Shown here: one piece after another, positions 34,211 through 47,152 of the stretch | Position numbering within the stretch: the stretch's first letter is position 1 | Layout: the number at the start of each line of letters is the position of its first letter | The notes under the pieces: generated by a model | The model's input: only the letters and a program-made list of their open reading frames with translations | What the model was told of the DNA's origin: nothing | Databases searched by the model: none | Origin: Cerrena zonata | Lineage: Eukaryota; Basidiomycota; Agaricomycetes; Polyporales; Cerrenaceae | Length of the DNA stretch: 64,000 nucleotides | Direction: 5' to 3' | Assembly (NCBI GenBank): GCA_038087015.1 | Contig: JASBNA010000007.1 | Coordinates: 372,001 to 436,000 of the forward strand | Position numbers and translations under genes: made by a program

Positions 34211-36388
34211 ATGTCTAGCACAGGTATCCCTTCACAGCTCCCTCAGCCACTGGTGGGGAATGCAGCACAAGAGCCATGTTTCCCCACTCCGACCGGGTCG
34301 TCTGGTATACGACGACTACTAAGTTCCGTTGTGTCAAAGGCACTCCCCAGACCTATACACATCCCGAACTATGTATGGTGTGCTCTCTTCACCGCCATTG
34401 GTGGATTCATCTTTGGGTTCGACACCGGTAGTATCGGACCTATAACCATAATGCCAAAATTCCAAGCACAATTTGCCGATAAAAATACAGGAGTCATTTC
34501 CCCTACAGTGCAAGGCTTGATTGTGTCCAGCATCCTGCTAACAGCCTCCCTTGCGTCCCTCGCCTCAGGACCATTATCCGACCGAATTTCCCGGACACGC
34601 ACAATCGCCGTCGGTGCCATTGTCTTTGCAGTAGGTAGTGCTATTGCATGTTCTGCAAATACTTTGGCACAGCTTTTTGTGGGGAGAGCGTTAGCTGGCG
34701 CTGGTGAAGGTTTATTCATTTCTGCTGTGACGGTATATGCAATCGAGATAGCGCCTGCTTCAAGTCGAGGAAGGTTGGGCAGTGTGGTTCAGCTACTTAT
34801 CACAATCGGAATTGCGTCTGGTGATTATGCACGCGTCGTCCTCATTGTAGCTAGGTTTCTGATAACACTTTCTCTCCAGGTTATTTCGTCTGCTATGGAA
34901 CTTCTCGCATTGACTCTTCCCTTTCATGGAGGTTCCCGCTTGGGATGCAGTCAATAGTCTCGGTCATTCTAGCTGCAGGATGTCCTTTCTTACCTCATTC
35001 GCCTCGCTGGCTGCGACATGTTGGGCGACGTGCAGAAGCAAATGTTGCTTGGGAACGTCTCGGTGTCAGTGCCGCTGATGCTGAAAAGACAGAGGAAAGT
35101 GCCAATCGTGAACGGGAACGTGTTCAGCGAGGTAGCGTTTGGGAGGAAGCTCGTGCGATGTGGGAAAAGGACGTTCGCAAACGTACAGCTTTGGGTGTCT
35201 TTGTGATGGGGATGTCAAATGTGAATCGTCAACTTTCAGCGTTTGATGTGTGGTCCTCGAGCTGACAATCTTGAATCTACCCGCGTAGGCGTCTGGGATT
35301 GACGGCGTTCTCTACGTGAGTGCACCTGCTCTCGCAGCAAGATCCGTCTTCGACTTACTTACATGATTTTTTCTGACAGTATGCCCCTGTGTTGTTCGCT
35401 CAAGCTGGTCTCCCGGGAACGACTGCCTCCTTCATTGCATCAGGTGTATCCGGTCTTGTAAATGTTGCATGCACCGTTGTCGTTCAGTTCTTCGCGGACT
35501 CGTGTACGCAATGTTTTCCTTCGTCATTTTTTTGATTCCGCTTTACTAACAATTATCTGCTGTCATGTAGGGAGCCGTCGCTCGTCAATGATAGGTGGCG
35601 GGCTTGTAACAGCAACATGCATGCTTACCATTGGGTCACTCTACGCAACTGATGCTTCCAATACTGATGCTGGTCGGTGGTCTATCATCGTTCTCATCTA
35701 CATCTTCGTCATAGGCTTCAGTTGTACTTGGGCAATCGTCACCAGGATTATCTGCTCTGAGATCCAACCTATGAGAACAAGAGCAGCTGCGACTAGCTTG
35801 GGACAATGCGCCAACTGGGTGAGTTGCACGTTCTCGTCTAAATGATCTTCACCATTGAACTAGCTTTCTTGTGTGTTCGCCTGTCTTTCATAGATTATCA
35901 ATTGGGTCATCGCATTTACCACCCCCCTCTTCCTCGCCCACTCCTCCTCAGGTCCCTACTTTCTCTTTGGAACCTGTTGTCTCATCACCGCTCTGGTCTG
36001 CCTCGCATACCTCCCCGAAACCCGTGGAGCCACACTCGAAGATGTCGACAAAGCCTTCATAGTGTCTCCCTGGAAATCTCTAATGCGCAAACGTCGACTT
36101 TCCGACCCAGGCACGCTTGTTCCTGCAGATGTTACCCCCGCCGCAGCTACAGCTAGTGAACTTGCAGCGAGCACCCAAGAGATACCCATAATGAATGATG
36201 CTTATGAAATGCATGTGCTGAATGAGGGAAATGACGAAGATATTATTCAATATGAGATTGACGAACTCAATGAACGTGAAATGGAATTATGGGATACCGT
36301 TCAGATGCCAGAGGTTCGATACGATGATCCCTGGCGTGATGTTTACAGACTGACCAATGTACACCTAGCTCACAGCCGTATTTACTGA
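34211..36388 (+). CDS. Sugar porter (MFS) family transporter
   Basis: The ATG at 34211 opens a hydrophilic N-terminal tail, then helix 1 with GGFIFGFDTGSIGPI, the hallmark of sugar porters. Other motifs: SGPLSDRISRTRT, VGRALAGAGEGLF, YAIEIAPASSRGRLG, SPRWL, GIDGVLY, FADSWSRRSSMIGGG, and the closing PETRGATLEDVD. Exons join with canonical sites, for example GGTGATT donor at 34821-34822 and CTCCAG acceptor at 34879. The C-terminal tail is long and acidic. At the helix 7 QQ motif used for sugar contact, the exon instead ends MSN before ASGID, so the two Gln are not seen. It should sit in the plasma membrane; substrate unknown. Confidence 0.88.
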
Positions 36389-36639
36389 TGTAGAAGGCTT
36401 GAAGTAATAGGTAATAGTCTTTTGTTGATCGCACGATTGCTTTTGCTTGTGGATATGATTAACTCTGACGGACGGGCTTTAGGCAAGGGATAAAGAATAG
36501 AAAAGTACTTCAATTATCATCTAACAAAATAACAGTAGAAGTAACGAGGGTGTAAGTATTTTGATCCGTCATCCTAAAGATTACACTTAGATCAACGCCA
36601 ATTACCAGAACAATGATTGTACATTGCACATACCTTCCT

Positions 36640-38267
36640 CTAGTAAACCAAGGACGACATGTCCGCACGGATACGGTTGTAGTCGAGGAGACCCTCAACG
36701 GGTCCAAGTGCAACCATAGCAAACTGAAAAAAAGAAAAGTCAATTATGACATCACGCTTGAAAATAACGAATACTTACGTCCTGATCCCACAAGTACTTC
36801 TGAGCTACACGCTTGATCTCGGCGGGAGTAACAGCGTCAACGGCTTGCTCAATCTGCTTGGGCGACATTCTGCGTCCACTGGTGACGAGTTGACGACCAA
36901 TGTCTTCGGCAACAGCGGTGGAGCCGTCTAACGAAAGAAGCAAGCTAGCCTTAAGTTGGCTCTTGGCACGCTCAACCTCAACGTCTGTGGGAGCGATCGA
37001 CATGCGGGTCCATTCACGGAGAGTGAAGTGCATCAAGTCATCCAAGTTGACGAGGTTCTCAGTCACGAGGTAGATACCCCAGAGACCGGTGTCGGAGTAG
37101 GAGGTAGAGAACGACATGAAGCTGTTGGCGAGGTTGTTGGAGGAGATGATGTTAGAGAGGCGGGAGGACATCAAGCTGGATGAGCCGAGTGAACGATCCC
37201 AGTTGCCGAAAATACTTTGCATGACGAGCATGGGGTAGTAGTCTGGCGAGCTCCAGCCAACACCCTCGACGGCAACAGCGATATGAGCGGTCGTCAAAGT
37301 GTCATCACGAATGCGAACTTCCGAGCCAACGAATTGGGTCTTGGGGTGTGCTTGACGGCCGAGAGGGATGGGGTTCGAGGAGACAGGGAGGGCGGAAAAG
37401 TGCTTCTCAGCGAGTTTGACGAGTTCGCCATGGTCAACACCACCAGTACCGACGAGAACCATACGGTCAGCAGTGTAGTTGGTCTTGATGTAAGAATCAA
37501 GGTCATTTCGGCTGATAGACAAGATGTTCTCCTTGGGACCAAGGATTGTTCTGCCTAATGGCTGGTGTTGGAACGCAACAGCGTGCAGGTGATCGAATAC
37601 GACTTCCTCGAGCTGCTTGTCCACCTCCTGCTGTTCCCTCAAAATAACATCCCGCTCCCGCTCAATTGCCGGATTGTCCAACTTTGAGTTTTGAAGAATG
37701 TCCGAGATGATGTCGACAGCTGAACCGACGTCCTTGCGGAAGCTCTTGGCGTAGTAGACAGTTTGTTCACGAGAGGTGTAAGCATTGAGGTGAGCACCGA
37801 GGTTCTCGACCTCGATCTCAAGTGCGTGCTGGCTCCGGCGGTTGGTACCCTTGAAGGCCATATGCTCCAAGAAGTGAGCAGTGCCGCTCGTCTTGTCGGT
37901 CTCTGCCCTCGAGCCTGCATCAATCCAGACACCGACAGTTGCTGTTTGAGCATGAGGATGTGATTCCGTTGCGACAGTCAAGCCGTTCGGAAGGGTGGTG
38001 GTTTGAGTGAGAGGTGAGGTGATGTTGGCTGCTGTCGCAAATGACCGCAGGGGTCGCTGCTAAAAGTCAACGTCAGTAATGAAAGAAAGTAAACAAGACA
38101 TAGCGAGTGCCAAAGCAAAGGTGGCTGCAGAAGTATGACCAGAAGCACATGTCTCCGTAATCTTTCTGAGCTCTGCCCTTCAGTTCACCAATGAGACTAC
38201 TCACCGGTTTGCGCGCAGCTGAGCGCAAAGCACGCCCGAGCGAAGCAGAAAGTGTCCGAGGAACCAT
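36640..38267 (-). CDS. MAS1: Mitochondrial processing peptidase, beta subunit
   Basis: Three exons (38267-38205, 38059-36779, 36723-36640) join in phase 0 and give 475 residues. The N-terminus is a basic, Ser/Arg-rich presequence (VPRTLSASLGRALRSAARK). The M16 zinc motif is intact in HFLEHMAFKG (HxxEH), with the downstream acidic ligand region EREQ-type EREQ/EVDKQLEE following. The family Tyr-rich and C-terminal blocks are present (NNLANSFMSFSTSYSDTGLWG, and LGPVEGLLDYNRIR). With an active HxxEH the protein is the catalytic beta subunit rather than the alpha subunit, cleaving presequences in the matrix. It is intact, with no frame breaks. Core I of complex III is a related alternative. Confidence 0.93.
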
Positions 38268-39030
38268 CGAGGTCGTCGTGGAGAACGTTGAAGACGTAGC
38301 TCTCTCTCGGGAAATTTCGGTCTTCTTACCGCGCCGTCACACCGTGACATCCCGCTTCTGGATGTGACTCATGTGACGCCCATCCAATTGCTTTCGTTCA
38401 ATTTTAGGTCTGTCACCGCCATGTCAAGATATAGGTACATATATTTAAACACACCCACTGGGTGAAGATTTGAATACTCCAATACATGCAATAATAACTT
38501 CTAGCTATGAAACAATTTAGTACTGCAGGAATTTTAAGAAAGGATCTAAGTATACACCTTCAAGTTCACGATTTCGTTCAAGGCGACACACAAGAGACTC
38601 TACATGAGACACAGTTTCTAGGAATCATTGTAGATGACAAATATTTCAGTTCGGTGGGGATTTCGCAGCTAAGTACGCTGGAAGAGTACGGGCCATCTAA
38701 TTTATTTATCGTATTGATTTAAACTTCTTACTACCATTTGCCTATAACTACTGGTTGCTGATGGTGAAAGTAACGGCTGGATCATAAATGGGGAAGTCGA
38801 AAAGATGTCATAAAATATATAAATCGAGAACGCTGCAGAATAGGAGTGGAATGACGAGAATGCGCTATGGACGTGTGTGGAGGGGGATCCGAGTCGAAGA
38901 GGGAAAAGGGCATATCAATTCTTTCGGAAGGTAGATTTATCAAGGAAGTAATGGCCGTATCTGATTGTGGAGAATAAGAAAATGAAGTATTTCATCCTGA
39001 GGAGAGAAGGGGACGTACTGTGACCGGTTT
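38268..39030. other. 5' flank of MPP-beta and 3' flank of small membrane protein 1
   Basis: The 5' flank of the MPP-beta gene, followed by a spacer. A plus ORF at 38507-38722 is not recognisable. Confidence 0.35.
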
Positions 39031-39433
39031 TCAGATTTCAGTGGTATTTGTACCATTTTGAGTGGAAGGATCAATGTCCATCGAGTTGACGACAGCCAGT
39101 TCGAAGACATCGCTGGGGGCAGCCTCATACGGTGGAGGAGGCGTTCCAGATAGTCGAAAGGGGTCATCCGCCGTAATATTCTGGGTCAAATATGGATGGC
39201 GTAGGAGGAGAAGATGACCGAAAGCTCGAGCAATCAAGGCCAAGAATAAAACTATAAAATATCTTGAGAAAAGACTGAGGGACATATCGAGAAATCTCAC
39301 CTCCTAGAATGATGGATCCTGACACAATTACGCCAACAGGAGCAGGGGTATTGGCAAATCTATTGTGGTCGTGTGAAGGGGATGATGTTGGGCTAGTCTT
39401 TGGTGCAGGAGTAGATGATTTTAAGCCTGCCAT
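39031..39433 (-). CDS. Small single-pass membrane protein 1
   Basis: Two exons (39433-39301 and 39251-39031) give 117 residues. The first exon is hydrophilic (Ser/Thr/Pro) and ends inside the membrane segment at PVGVIVSGSIILGG; the second starts VLFLALIARAFG. A phase-1 intron splits a Gly/Val junction. The remainder is a soluble tail with PPPPYEAAPSD. No signal peptide was seen. Two relatives with the same intron position lie at 57.8 and 59.7 kb. Topology is probably N-out/C-in, by the basic residues after the helix. Function unknown. Confidence 0.7.
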
Positions 39434-40645
39434 ATCTCCCGTCGTTGAAGTACGCTAGAGGTGAGGGCTTGAATGTAGGGTGTGGTTGAAGCCAGTGAAT
39501 CCCAGCAGAGCATCTTTAAAACATGTTAGCTATTACGTCCGAACAAACAACGGTAGGGCTTGCGGTCTGATCCACGGAAACTTTGAGACTCCAGAAGCCT
39601 CCTGCGAACGGAAAAACTGTTGTTAGCTGGATGTCATCGTATATCTTCCTAGGTAGGTGAGACTATATGAATACCAATAACTCGGATTACCTGTCAAATT
39701 ATGTTTGAGGTGACGGGCCCGCTGCAGTGTTTGCTGCAGTGTCGCCCCAGGGTTACCAAATAGAAAGGGAATAAGCACCCCAAGGGTATGGGATATCATA
39801 AATGCTATATGGAAGGTTAGAGTTGAACAAACAACATTAGACGGTCACGGTGAACTGTGTTATAAACGTCAATAGCTCGATCCCAAGTTTCCACTTTGAT
39901 GCACTTGCATGTCCAACACAGAACTCTAATGCCCGACCCAGGCTCGACCACCCGGACAGTAAAATACTTCCAATTGGAACAGCAGGGCCTAGGTACTATG
40001 CTGGGCGGATGGTGGCGTATTCGGTGTGCGGGGATGGAAGCGAAAGTAGACTGACAAGTATCAAGTATCTGATTAATCCACGAATATAATAAATATCGGA
40101 TACTCACTTGACAGCCCGACAAATAAGTATACAGATAGTTAAAGTAAAAGGCTTGCCATACTATGTGTGTGACGGCCAAATAAGCCCCTGACAAACGTAC
40201 ACCGGTTTCTATACATCACCGATACATTGACATGATGCGCCGTTCAAAGCCCTACACTCCTGATCCTGCGAATTTGAGCCCCCGTTTCTGACCAGAAAAG
40301 GACTGACATTCCACGCAATGATCACGACATATACTCCGGATGGAGAGGGCTGGAAGAAGCGATGTCGTTAATCAGATAAACCAAAACCTGCGAGGTACAG
40401 TACGTACATGCAAATCCATCCGTGTGAGTAGTGTCAATAATTGACATTTACATGTGCATGCGGTACGAGAAGGCTCCATACACATACGATTCGGATGAAT
40501 TCGCCGTACCTAGCACTTATAGACTGCTTTACTCCCGCAGTACCGCCGCAACGGTTCGTTGATTCGATTATCTTCTGTTGGCCAATGTAAATCATCACCG
40601 TATTCCACTCGTGGGTTCAAGTCCGAACAACTGGTGAGATAAAAA
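39434..40645. other. Intergenic, no gene recognised
   Basis: A minus frame at 39817-40194 has a hydrophobic start (AVTHIVWQAFYFNYLYTYL) but no family match. Nothing else was supported. Confidence 0.3.
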
Positions 40646-41075
40646 CTATGCCTCCAGGTCGCAAGCCGGCGAGTCTCGGCGGCTGGGATGCTTGTTTCCA
40701 GAGAAGTAGGTCTGGTGGAGGGTTGGACGGGCGAAAGTACTGTCAAATTCACTAGCTGCAGCCTCACTTCGGATCCCCATAGGAGTCTTCTTTCCCAAAA
40801 TCGCACCCCCATCTTCCGAAGCAGGAACTGGAGTCTGCGAGTCGGCAACAGCAGCCGGGGGAGACCTTGGGGCACGGGGAAAAGGATTCAGTAAACATCA
40901 ATTTCTAAAATTCAGAAATTCAGAGACACAGTACACAAGGAGAAATTTACACCGCAGCTTTCTTATTACGCCCGAGAACTGTAGATAAGGACCTTGTCTG
41001 CCCCGCCGCTCGTCGTCACTTCGTGTTTCAACCACTGTCCGCCATGGATGTCCTCAACTAATGCATTATACGTTT
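40646..41075 (-). CDS. Unidentified coding-like pieces
   Basis: A minus frame ending at TAG 40648-40646 contains SQTPVPASEDGGAILGKK and FARPTLHQTYFSG, which has protein-like composition. Upstream on the same strand (about 41075-40970) another piece reads YNALVEDIHGGQWLKHEV before a stop. They do not join in one frame with clear sites. No family is recognised and the gene limits are not established. Confidence 0.2.
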
Positions 41076-42237
41076 TAGACGAGTGAGGATATGGGGACTG
41101 TGGCGAGGGATTTCAGAGCCTTCAGATAACGCGGAAAGAATCAATGTACTGTCGGAGAATCAAGTATTCATCAGTGGATGGCTTATCGGATGCTGGCTAA
41201 AGTCGGAAACCGTAGCATATGTCTTTGCGAAGTGCATATAGCATTTGCACTCGCAGAATGCGTTGATGGGTTATTTTATTGTGATCAACTTGGCGCAATG
41301 AGAGCCGGAAGCAATTGTACTTCTTGCACAGTGACCGCCGCTGAGTTGCTAGTTCAAAAATAGATCAGCCCACTTTCTCAAAATCCAGGAGGAGCTATAT
41401 CCTCCCCACTCACCAAGGGATTCGACAAAGTCAAGAATGAGTCATCTGTTTGTGCAAGAAAATATCATAGATCATACAACCGCAGTTCAGTGGGTCCTTT
41501 GTGATATTACCCTGAGGTTGGGATATATAGATGCCCTCTTAGACACAAGATTCTGTGTTGGAAGTTACATCGATTGTGGCCTCACTTTCGCCCTTGGCTA
41601 CGCCACCCGGGCGCTTACCGTTTGCTAGAGTGATCTTTTTACTAGCTACCTGCGAAACCGCAACGGCCTCCTCAACGTGTCGGACATACCTCCGGTCAGG
41701 TGGATGCTGAAACTGTGCACGAGTTGTGTCTGCGACAACGCCGAAAGATCATGAGAATGTTAGGGCGCGTTATGTCGACATTTGAAGCGCAAACCGTCTC
41801 AAATCGTGGCAGGTGTTTCTTGTCCAGCGCCATCTGACTGCGGCACTGTCGCCGCTACATATGCACAACGTCTCGATTTATCTTTGATCGAAAACATGTA
41901 TTCTTGTTCAAGTGCTAGGCCATATAAATATCTAGGACGTTGACACGATTATTGCAATTTTCCCGGCTTGTGTGCTATATTGGAATGTACGAGGGAACGA
42001 TCGGTTGTATCGGGATTGAAATGACAGAGATTCTGAGAGAAAACAAGGGCCTCTAACGTCACCATATGTGCACGAGGACAAACCAACAAGTATATAAGGG
42101 TGGAGCCGCTATATTCCAGACCCTGTAACAGGATCATTTCGTTGTATCAACGCTTTCGCGCTGTGCTTTCTTATTTATCCGCCAAGAAACCATCCCGCCT
42201 CTCTTTATCCTCCTCTTGACTTGTAACCATCACTATC
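41076..42237. other. Intergenic, no gene recognised
   Basis: Short plus frames (41178-41363, 41437-41628) have no resemblance to families. The last 100 bases are the likely promoter and leader of the SDR gene. Confidence 0.35.
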
Positions 42238-43900
42238 ATGTCGATTAGTGCCAACGCCAGTCGTAGACCTTCGCCTCTGCGCCCCAACTCTTCCTTTCTC
42301 TTTGAAAACCCAATAGCACCAGTTGACCATGCCGCAGTGCACCCTATCCTACACGAGGGTCGTGTTGCAGTCATCACTGGTGCAGCGAGTGGGATTGGTG
42401 CAGCCGCCGCCGTAGAGTTCGCCAAGTACGTATGATCCTCGAGAACCAACTACGTCGCTGATCATCCCGATCTCTACCTGTTTACCTCATCGAACGATGA
42501 AATAACCATTTGGACAATTAGACTCAAGATGAAGATCGCTCTAGCGGATGTGAACGAAGCCGGGTTAGAAGCGGTCGCAACAGAAGTCACCAAGATCAGC
42601 GGTGACGCCAACAACGTGCTCGTCGTACCTACCGATGTCAGCAAGCTGGAGGATGTTGTCCGCTTGCGGGACAGAGTGTACGATCAATGGGGAGAGGTGA
42701 GCTCACAGCGCTCAGCCGTCGTCTCGGCTTGGTTACCTGCGCTGCTCTCTTTCTATCCCCCAACTTCTCATCATTCCCTCACCCACCTGTCCGAGTTACG
42801 CATATCGAAATAAATCGATTGTCCCTCCATAAGTCCCTCATCATATCTCCCTTGCGTTTCTTGATCCCCCATATCCCTTGAACCCTTTCACATTCTTCAT
42901 TTGACCTTGATTTGACATTTTACGTCACTTGTGTCACTCTTCCCTATCTCCTCCCCTCGATCTGCATCGTGCTGGACATGTAACCTCACGATTGTGATTG
43001 TGATTTCTCGTTACCAGGTCGCTATCCTCATGAACAACGCTGGAATTGGCTTGAGGGGCACATCATGGAACGGGCTTGATGATTGGCACAAGCTCTTCAG
43101 TGTCAACCTTTTCGGGTACGTTTTATCTCCTCCCTTTCTATCCAAATGCGCTACGCGTGATAAGATACACATCATGTATCCGTTCATGCGATAACTGACA
43201 ACGTTTTTGTTCGCTTAACGTTAGTATCTTGAACGTGCAACAAACGTTCGTGCCTTCTATGATCTTCCAAGAAAACGCTGCTGCTATCATCAATACCGGA
43301 TCTAAACAAGGAATCACGAACCCTCCGTACGTCCCTCATGGCATATTTTTACGGCATTCCTAATTTCAATTGATGTTCATAGTGGTAACGCTGCTTACAA
43401 CGCTTCAAAGGCGGCTGTAAAATCTCTTACTGAAGGTCTTGCCCATGAATTGAGGGAAACTCCCGCAAATCGGGTTACCGCCCATCTCTTCGTGTATGTA
43501 TAGCAATCATGCTACTACCACTGAGTAACCTCTCATGATATTTGAAAGCCCCGGATGGACGTTCACCGGTATGACTAGTGGAGGCAAGAGTGAAAAGCCC
43601 CCGGGGCATGGTCAGCTCAGGAGACCGTCCTGTACATGGTAATTATCGCTTCCCTCAATTTCGACATGCGACTTTTGGACCTATCGTTGAATTACTTTCC
43701 TCTAGCTTGACAAGTTCCGCGAAGGCCAATTCTACATCCTCGTTCCCGACAACGAAACTCGCAAGGAGGTTGACCAATTGCGTATCATGTGGGCTGCAGG
43801 CGATGTTGCCGAAGGTCGACCGGCCCTTAGTCGTTGGCATAAGGACTACAAAGCCTTGTTCGAGGAATACATGCGCGACGGGTTGTCTCAGCTTGACTAA
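42238..43900 (+). CDS. Short-chain dehydrogenase/reductase
   Basis: The start is ATG 42238 with exon 1 to 42425. The Rossmann motif TGAASGIG follows the first strand (GRVAVIT). Further SDR marks appear in order: ALADVNE, VVPTDVS, the NNAG motif in MNNAGIG, and the catalytic YNASK motif in GNAAYNASKAAVK with Ser in the preceding TGSKQG strand. After PGWTFTG a one-base loss in GGGG at 43603-43606 moves the homologous frame; the last exon then carries FREGQFYILVPDNETRK and ends at 43900. The enzyme is expected to use NAD(P)H on an alcohol or ketone substrate; the substrate cannot be told. Confidence 0.87.
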
Positions 43901-44274
43901 ACTGATGGTTGGTCTGTTGGAGATGAAGGCGGGGAGAAAATAGGAATGGACAATGAAAATCTCTGTAGAAATGGTGACTGGAATGAAGGATGGAAATAGG
44001 TGTAGTGAGTTCTGTTTTGCTTTGACATAGACTGGGGTTCTTGTATGTATAAATATGATTGTGTTGATTGTATGCTTGACTCGTTCAGGCCATCTACATG
44101 GTAACGCGTGCAATTAGGTATCGGAACCCTCCCCACGTCTTCGGCCGTGACAGAATGAAAGCAAGCGGGAGCAAAAATCTATCTTCAGTTACCGTCTGTG
44201 CTCCGACTTCACTAATAATATATAATGTATCAATTAACTGTCTCAAGAATACTACTAGCACTTTTTAAAAACAA
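43901..44274. other. Convergent intergenic spacer
   Basis: The 3' flanks of the SDR gene and the kinase-like gene. Nothing else was recognised. Confidence 0.4.
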
Positions 44275-46249
44275 TCACAATCGTTCCAACATTAGATAGT
44301 CATGCTCCTTCGTCATGAGGCCTCCGGGCTGCACATCATCGGGCCAATCAACGTCAAGATTGAGTGTCTCGGGATACCTGGCTACATACTCTTCCCCAAC
44401 CCAGTCAAAATCTACCAGCATCACCGATTCATCCTCTGTAACCATGATATTGCCACGTCGCAAATCTCCAAAGACTAAATCACTCTGGTGGAGAAGCCCA
44501 ATCGCCTTTTCTACACGTTCCTTTATAGGGAGAGGGACTGGCCGCCTAAGGAAAGTAGAATGGGCAGTACGGCCCTGAACCTTGTCCATGATAATCATAT
44601 GGTGACCACCACACACGCTTGCATAGAAATGTAAAGTTGGCGCAAATCCGTATTCGGCTAGCATGCGGTGAGCGTTTGCGTTGTACGAGTCGGTGAACTT
44701 GATAACGACAGGTTTACCATCTAATTCTCCCGAGTAGATGGTTTGGTGAAAGTTGTCTGATGGACGTTCATCATAGCCGAGCAAGGAAAGGTACCTGAGA
44801 TCGGAGGGCAGAGATTGGCCGTCGCTGAGGGATGGTTTCGGGAACATATACTGGTAGTCGATGCCATCGCTGGGTATGATTTCACGATATTCCTGACGCA
44901 GCTCCTTGAATGAATTGGCAATGGCAGCGAATACACGAGCCATGTACGCTACGTGTTCATCCGGGTTCGTACGTCTATTCAAGAGATTTAATTTGATGAG
45001 CGGTTGAACAACAACTCTGTCTATGAATATTCCGGTGAGAATGGTGATTTGGGTACCGGAAATTCCGATGAGGATGCAAGGACAGGCAGATACATTGGAA
45101 ATGGATTCATACTATGCAAATTCAATGTGAGGACGGATTCAACAGACGATGGCTATGACATACTGCTTTGGAAGTCACATGTTTTCTGAAAGACAGGCTC
45201 GCTTGAAGACCGGGGTCGCCTCCAACGCCCGTCTCTGGGGAACACTTGAGATATCCAATCAACGCGGACAGCCCAGAGTCAAGGACTATTTTTATAGCAC
45301 CATCTGTGAGCGTAGTATGATCTCCAGCGGCCGCCTGTTCGGTAAGTTTGAGATCTAGGACGCGCTGTAGAGGTTCCCTCATGGCTTCAAGGCATTGGTT
45401 TTTATTGTCGTATATTCGGGTGGCTGCTTCGAACAGAGTCGTAGTATCCTTAAGTAGTGTTGCGGATGGTGGTGATACTGGAGTCGAATTATGAATTTGC
45501 TCAAGCCTGTCGTTCAATGTAGCAAGCACTGGTGAGAATAACGTGACAGGTGGTCCTTGGCGGTTCGCTGGTTGGCCATTGAAAATGGGATATGCCACTT
45601 GTTCCTTCGCATACGTAGACGGCGAGTTCGCCACAAAGGAGGGACTAGAAGCAAGTTCACCATCCAGATTAGATTTGTTCCGAGCTATAACAAGGTCAGT
45701 TCATCAAAAGGGATTTAAAACAAAATAAATCGAGCAGACTACCGACCTTCCTTGATTGCTTGGGAGGGGGACAATGTCAGTTTGCTGAATGATTCCAGGG
45801 TCGGAGGTGTATTAAGACTGTCCTGAAACTCTAAAACTTATGTACTCTCGATAAGGATGGCAGAAAAGTTGAAAACAGTCCACTCACCTTGAGAAAGACA
45901 CAGTATGACTCGCCCGCTTAGATCAGCAACGCGTGTTATTGGAGGTAAAGAAGGAGTTTGCTCATAGGCTTTCAGGCGATCGGGAAGAGTCGCCAACGGT
46001 TCATTTTCCACATCTAACGGCTATAGAGAAAACAAAAGTTATACAACATAGCTCTGTGAAGAAGAGGAAATCAAGTACCCAAAAGAAAAACTCGAACCTC
46101 CAATGCTTGACCGGGTTGGAAAACCAACGCTTATAATAGGAGTCTTCTATCAGCGCCACGCGGATATCATGAAGAATCTGTAAGTTTGGCGTTGTAAACG
46201 GGACCACGTAGTGATCGGGCTCTAGTTCTTTGCAGTAAATGTACAGCAT
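44275..46249 (-). CDS. Crinkler-like N-terminus fused to kinase-like domain
   Basis: Exons: 46249-46079, 46020-45888, 45836-45747, 45685-45164, 45111-44275. The first two give a compact domain ending LSGRVILCLSQ, with PLDVENEPLATLP and an earlier ILHDIRVALIEDSYYKRW; its order resembles the ubiquitin-like header of Crinkler proteins, by eye only. A linker of about 250 residues follows (LNDRLEQIHNS, SGLSALIGYLK). The C-terminus is a divergent protein-kinase fold: KPVVIKFTDSYN (the Lys), MIIMDKVQG (hinge), LVFGDLRRGNIMV (catalytic loop with His replaced by Phe-Gly), and LVDFDWVGEE as metal-binding DFD. This kinase-like tail is common in Agaricomycetes. One inserted base is inferred at 45660-45662. 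Activity is uncertain. Confidence 0.6.
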
Positions 46250-46449
46250 AATGTGTGTTATGGTGTTTTTGCTGCTTTGACCTGAGTTTCTTGAACGTAT
46301 AGATACGATAGCACTGACTGGATCCTCAGCCTTTTCAAGCTATCATATCCACTCGAACGAGATTCGAGCAGAAATAGGTAAGTAGGCTCGCCTCTAGCCT
46401 CATGATGATGCTACGTATTCGGAAGAAGGAACAATTTGAAGTTCAAGTA

Positions 46450-46506
46450 CAGCCGTTTCGGAAAACTATGTCAGTAGCGCTCTACGCGCGTTGTAAAAAT
46501 CAAAAA
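46450..46506 (+). repeat. Left terminal inverted repeat of the MITE
   Basis: It starts at C 46450 just after TA and pairs with the reverse complement of 47153-47209. Confidence 0.85.
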
Positions 46507-47152
46507 TAGTCAAAATGCCTATCAAGCAGGATTTAACCATTATCAACCTCAATGGACATCTCAAATGCCTCCAGAGTCCTGAAACATGCCAAAAATGAAG
46601 TCTGCGGAGAGCATGAACTTGTGCAAACTTCTTAGGCTTCATAACCATCTGCCACGTCATGAAAGGTTCTGCTGACATTTTGTAGTCACAACTTGTCTAT
46701 TGGAGTGTACAAAGTATAACCCAGACATGATGAGTCCCTTTAAGCTTACATACAACCTTCAAAAAATTCTAAACGGTACAGAAATGGTTCTTAGAAAGAT
46801 ACTACGGTATGTCGGGAATTAGGCGCCCGTTATGTGGCAACTGAATTTGGTCGAAGCTACTCGCTAAACTCATATTTATGTGCGTATTTAATAGACATAG
46901 CATCATGCTTGTATTGGAATGGTTTGGGGGGTTGAACTATTGCATAGCAGTAAGGGCCCGAGTCATCTCGGCTCACAACTCACTGCTGCCATAATATGAG
47001 TTGTCCAGCGAGTCTCAGATGTTCTCGATGATCCCCAAAGCGCAGTTCATTGTGACGTGTTTTGCCTGACTCCGTTTTATAATAAAGCACCACATCTATT
47101 GAGGAATTCCGCGTGTTCTGAAGCAATTCTCTCTATCCCACCGTTTTCGTAT

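Noticed and set aside
36956..37558. Plus-strand ORFs opposite the MPP-beta gene
   Set aside because: They are shadows of a strongly supported minus-strand M16 peptidase reading frame.
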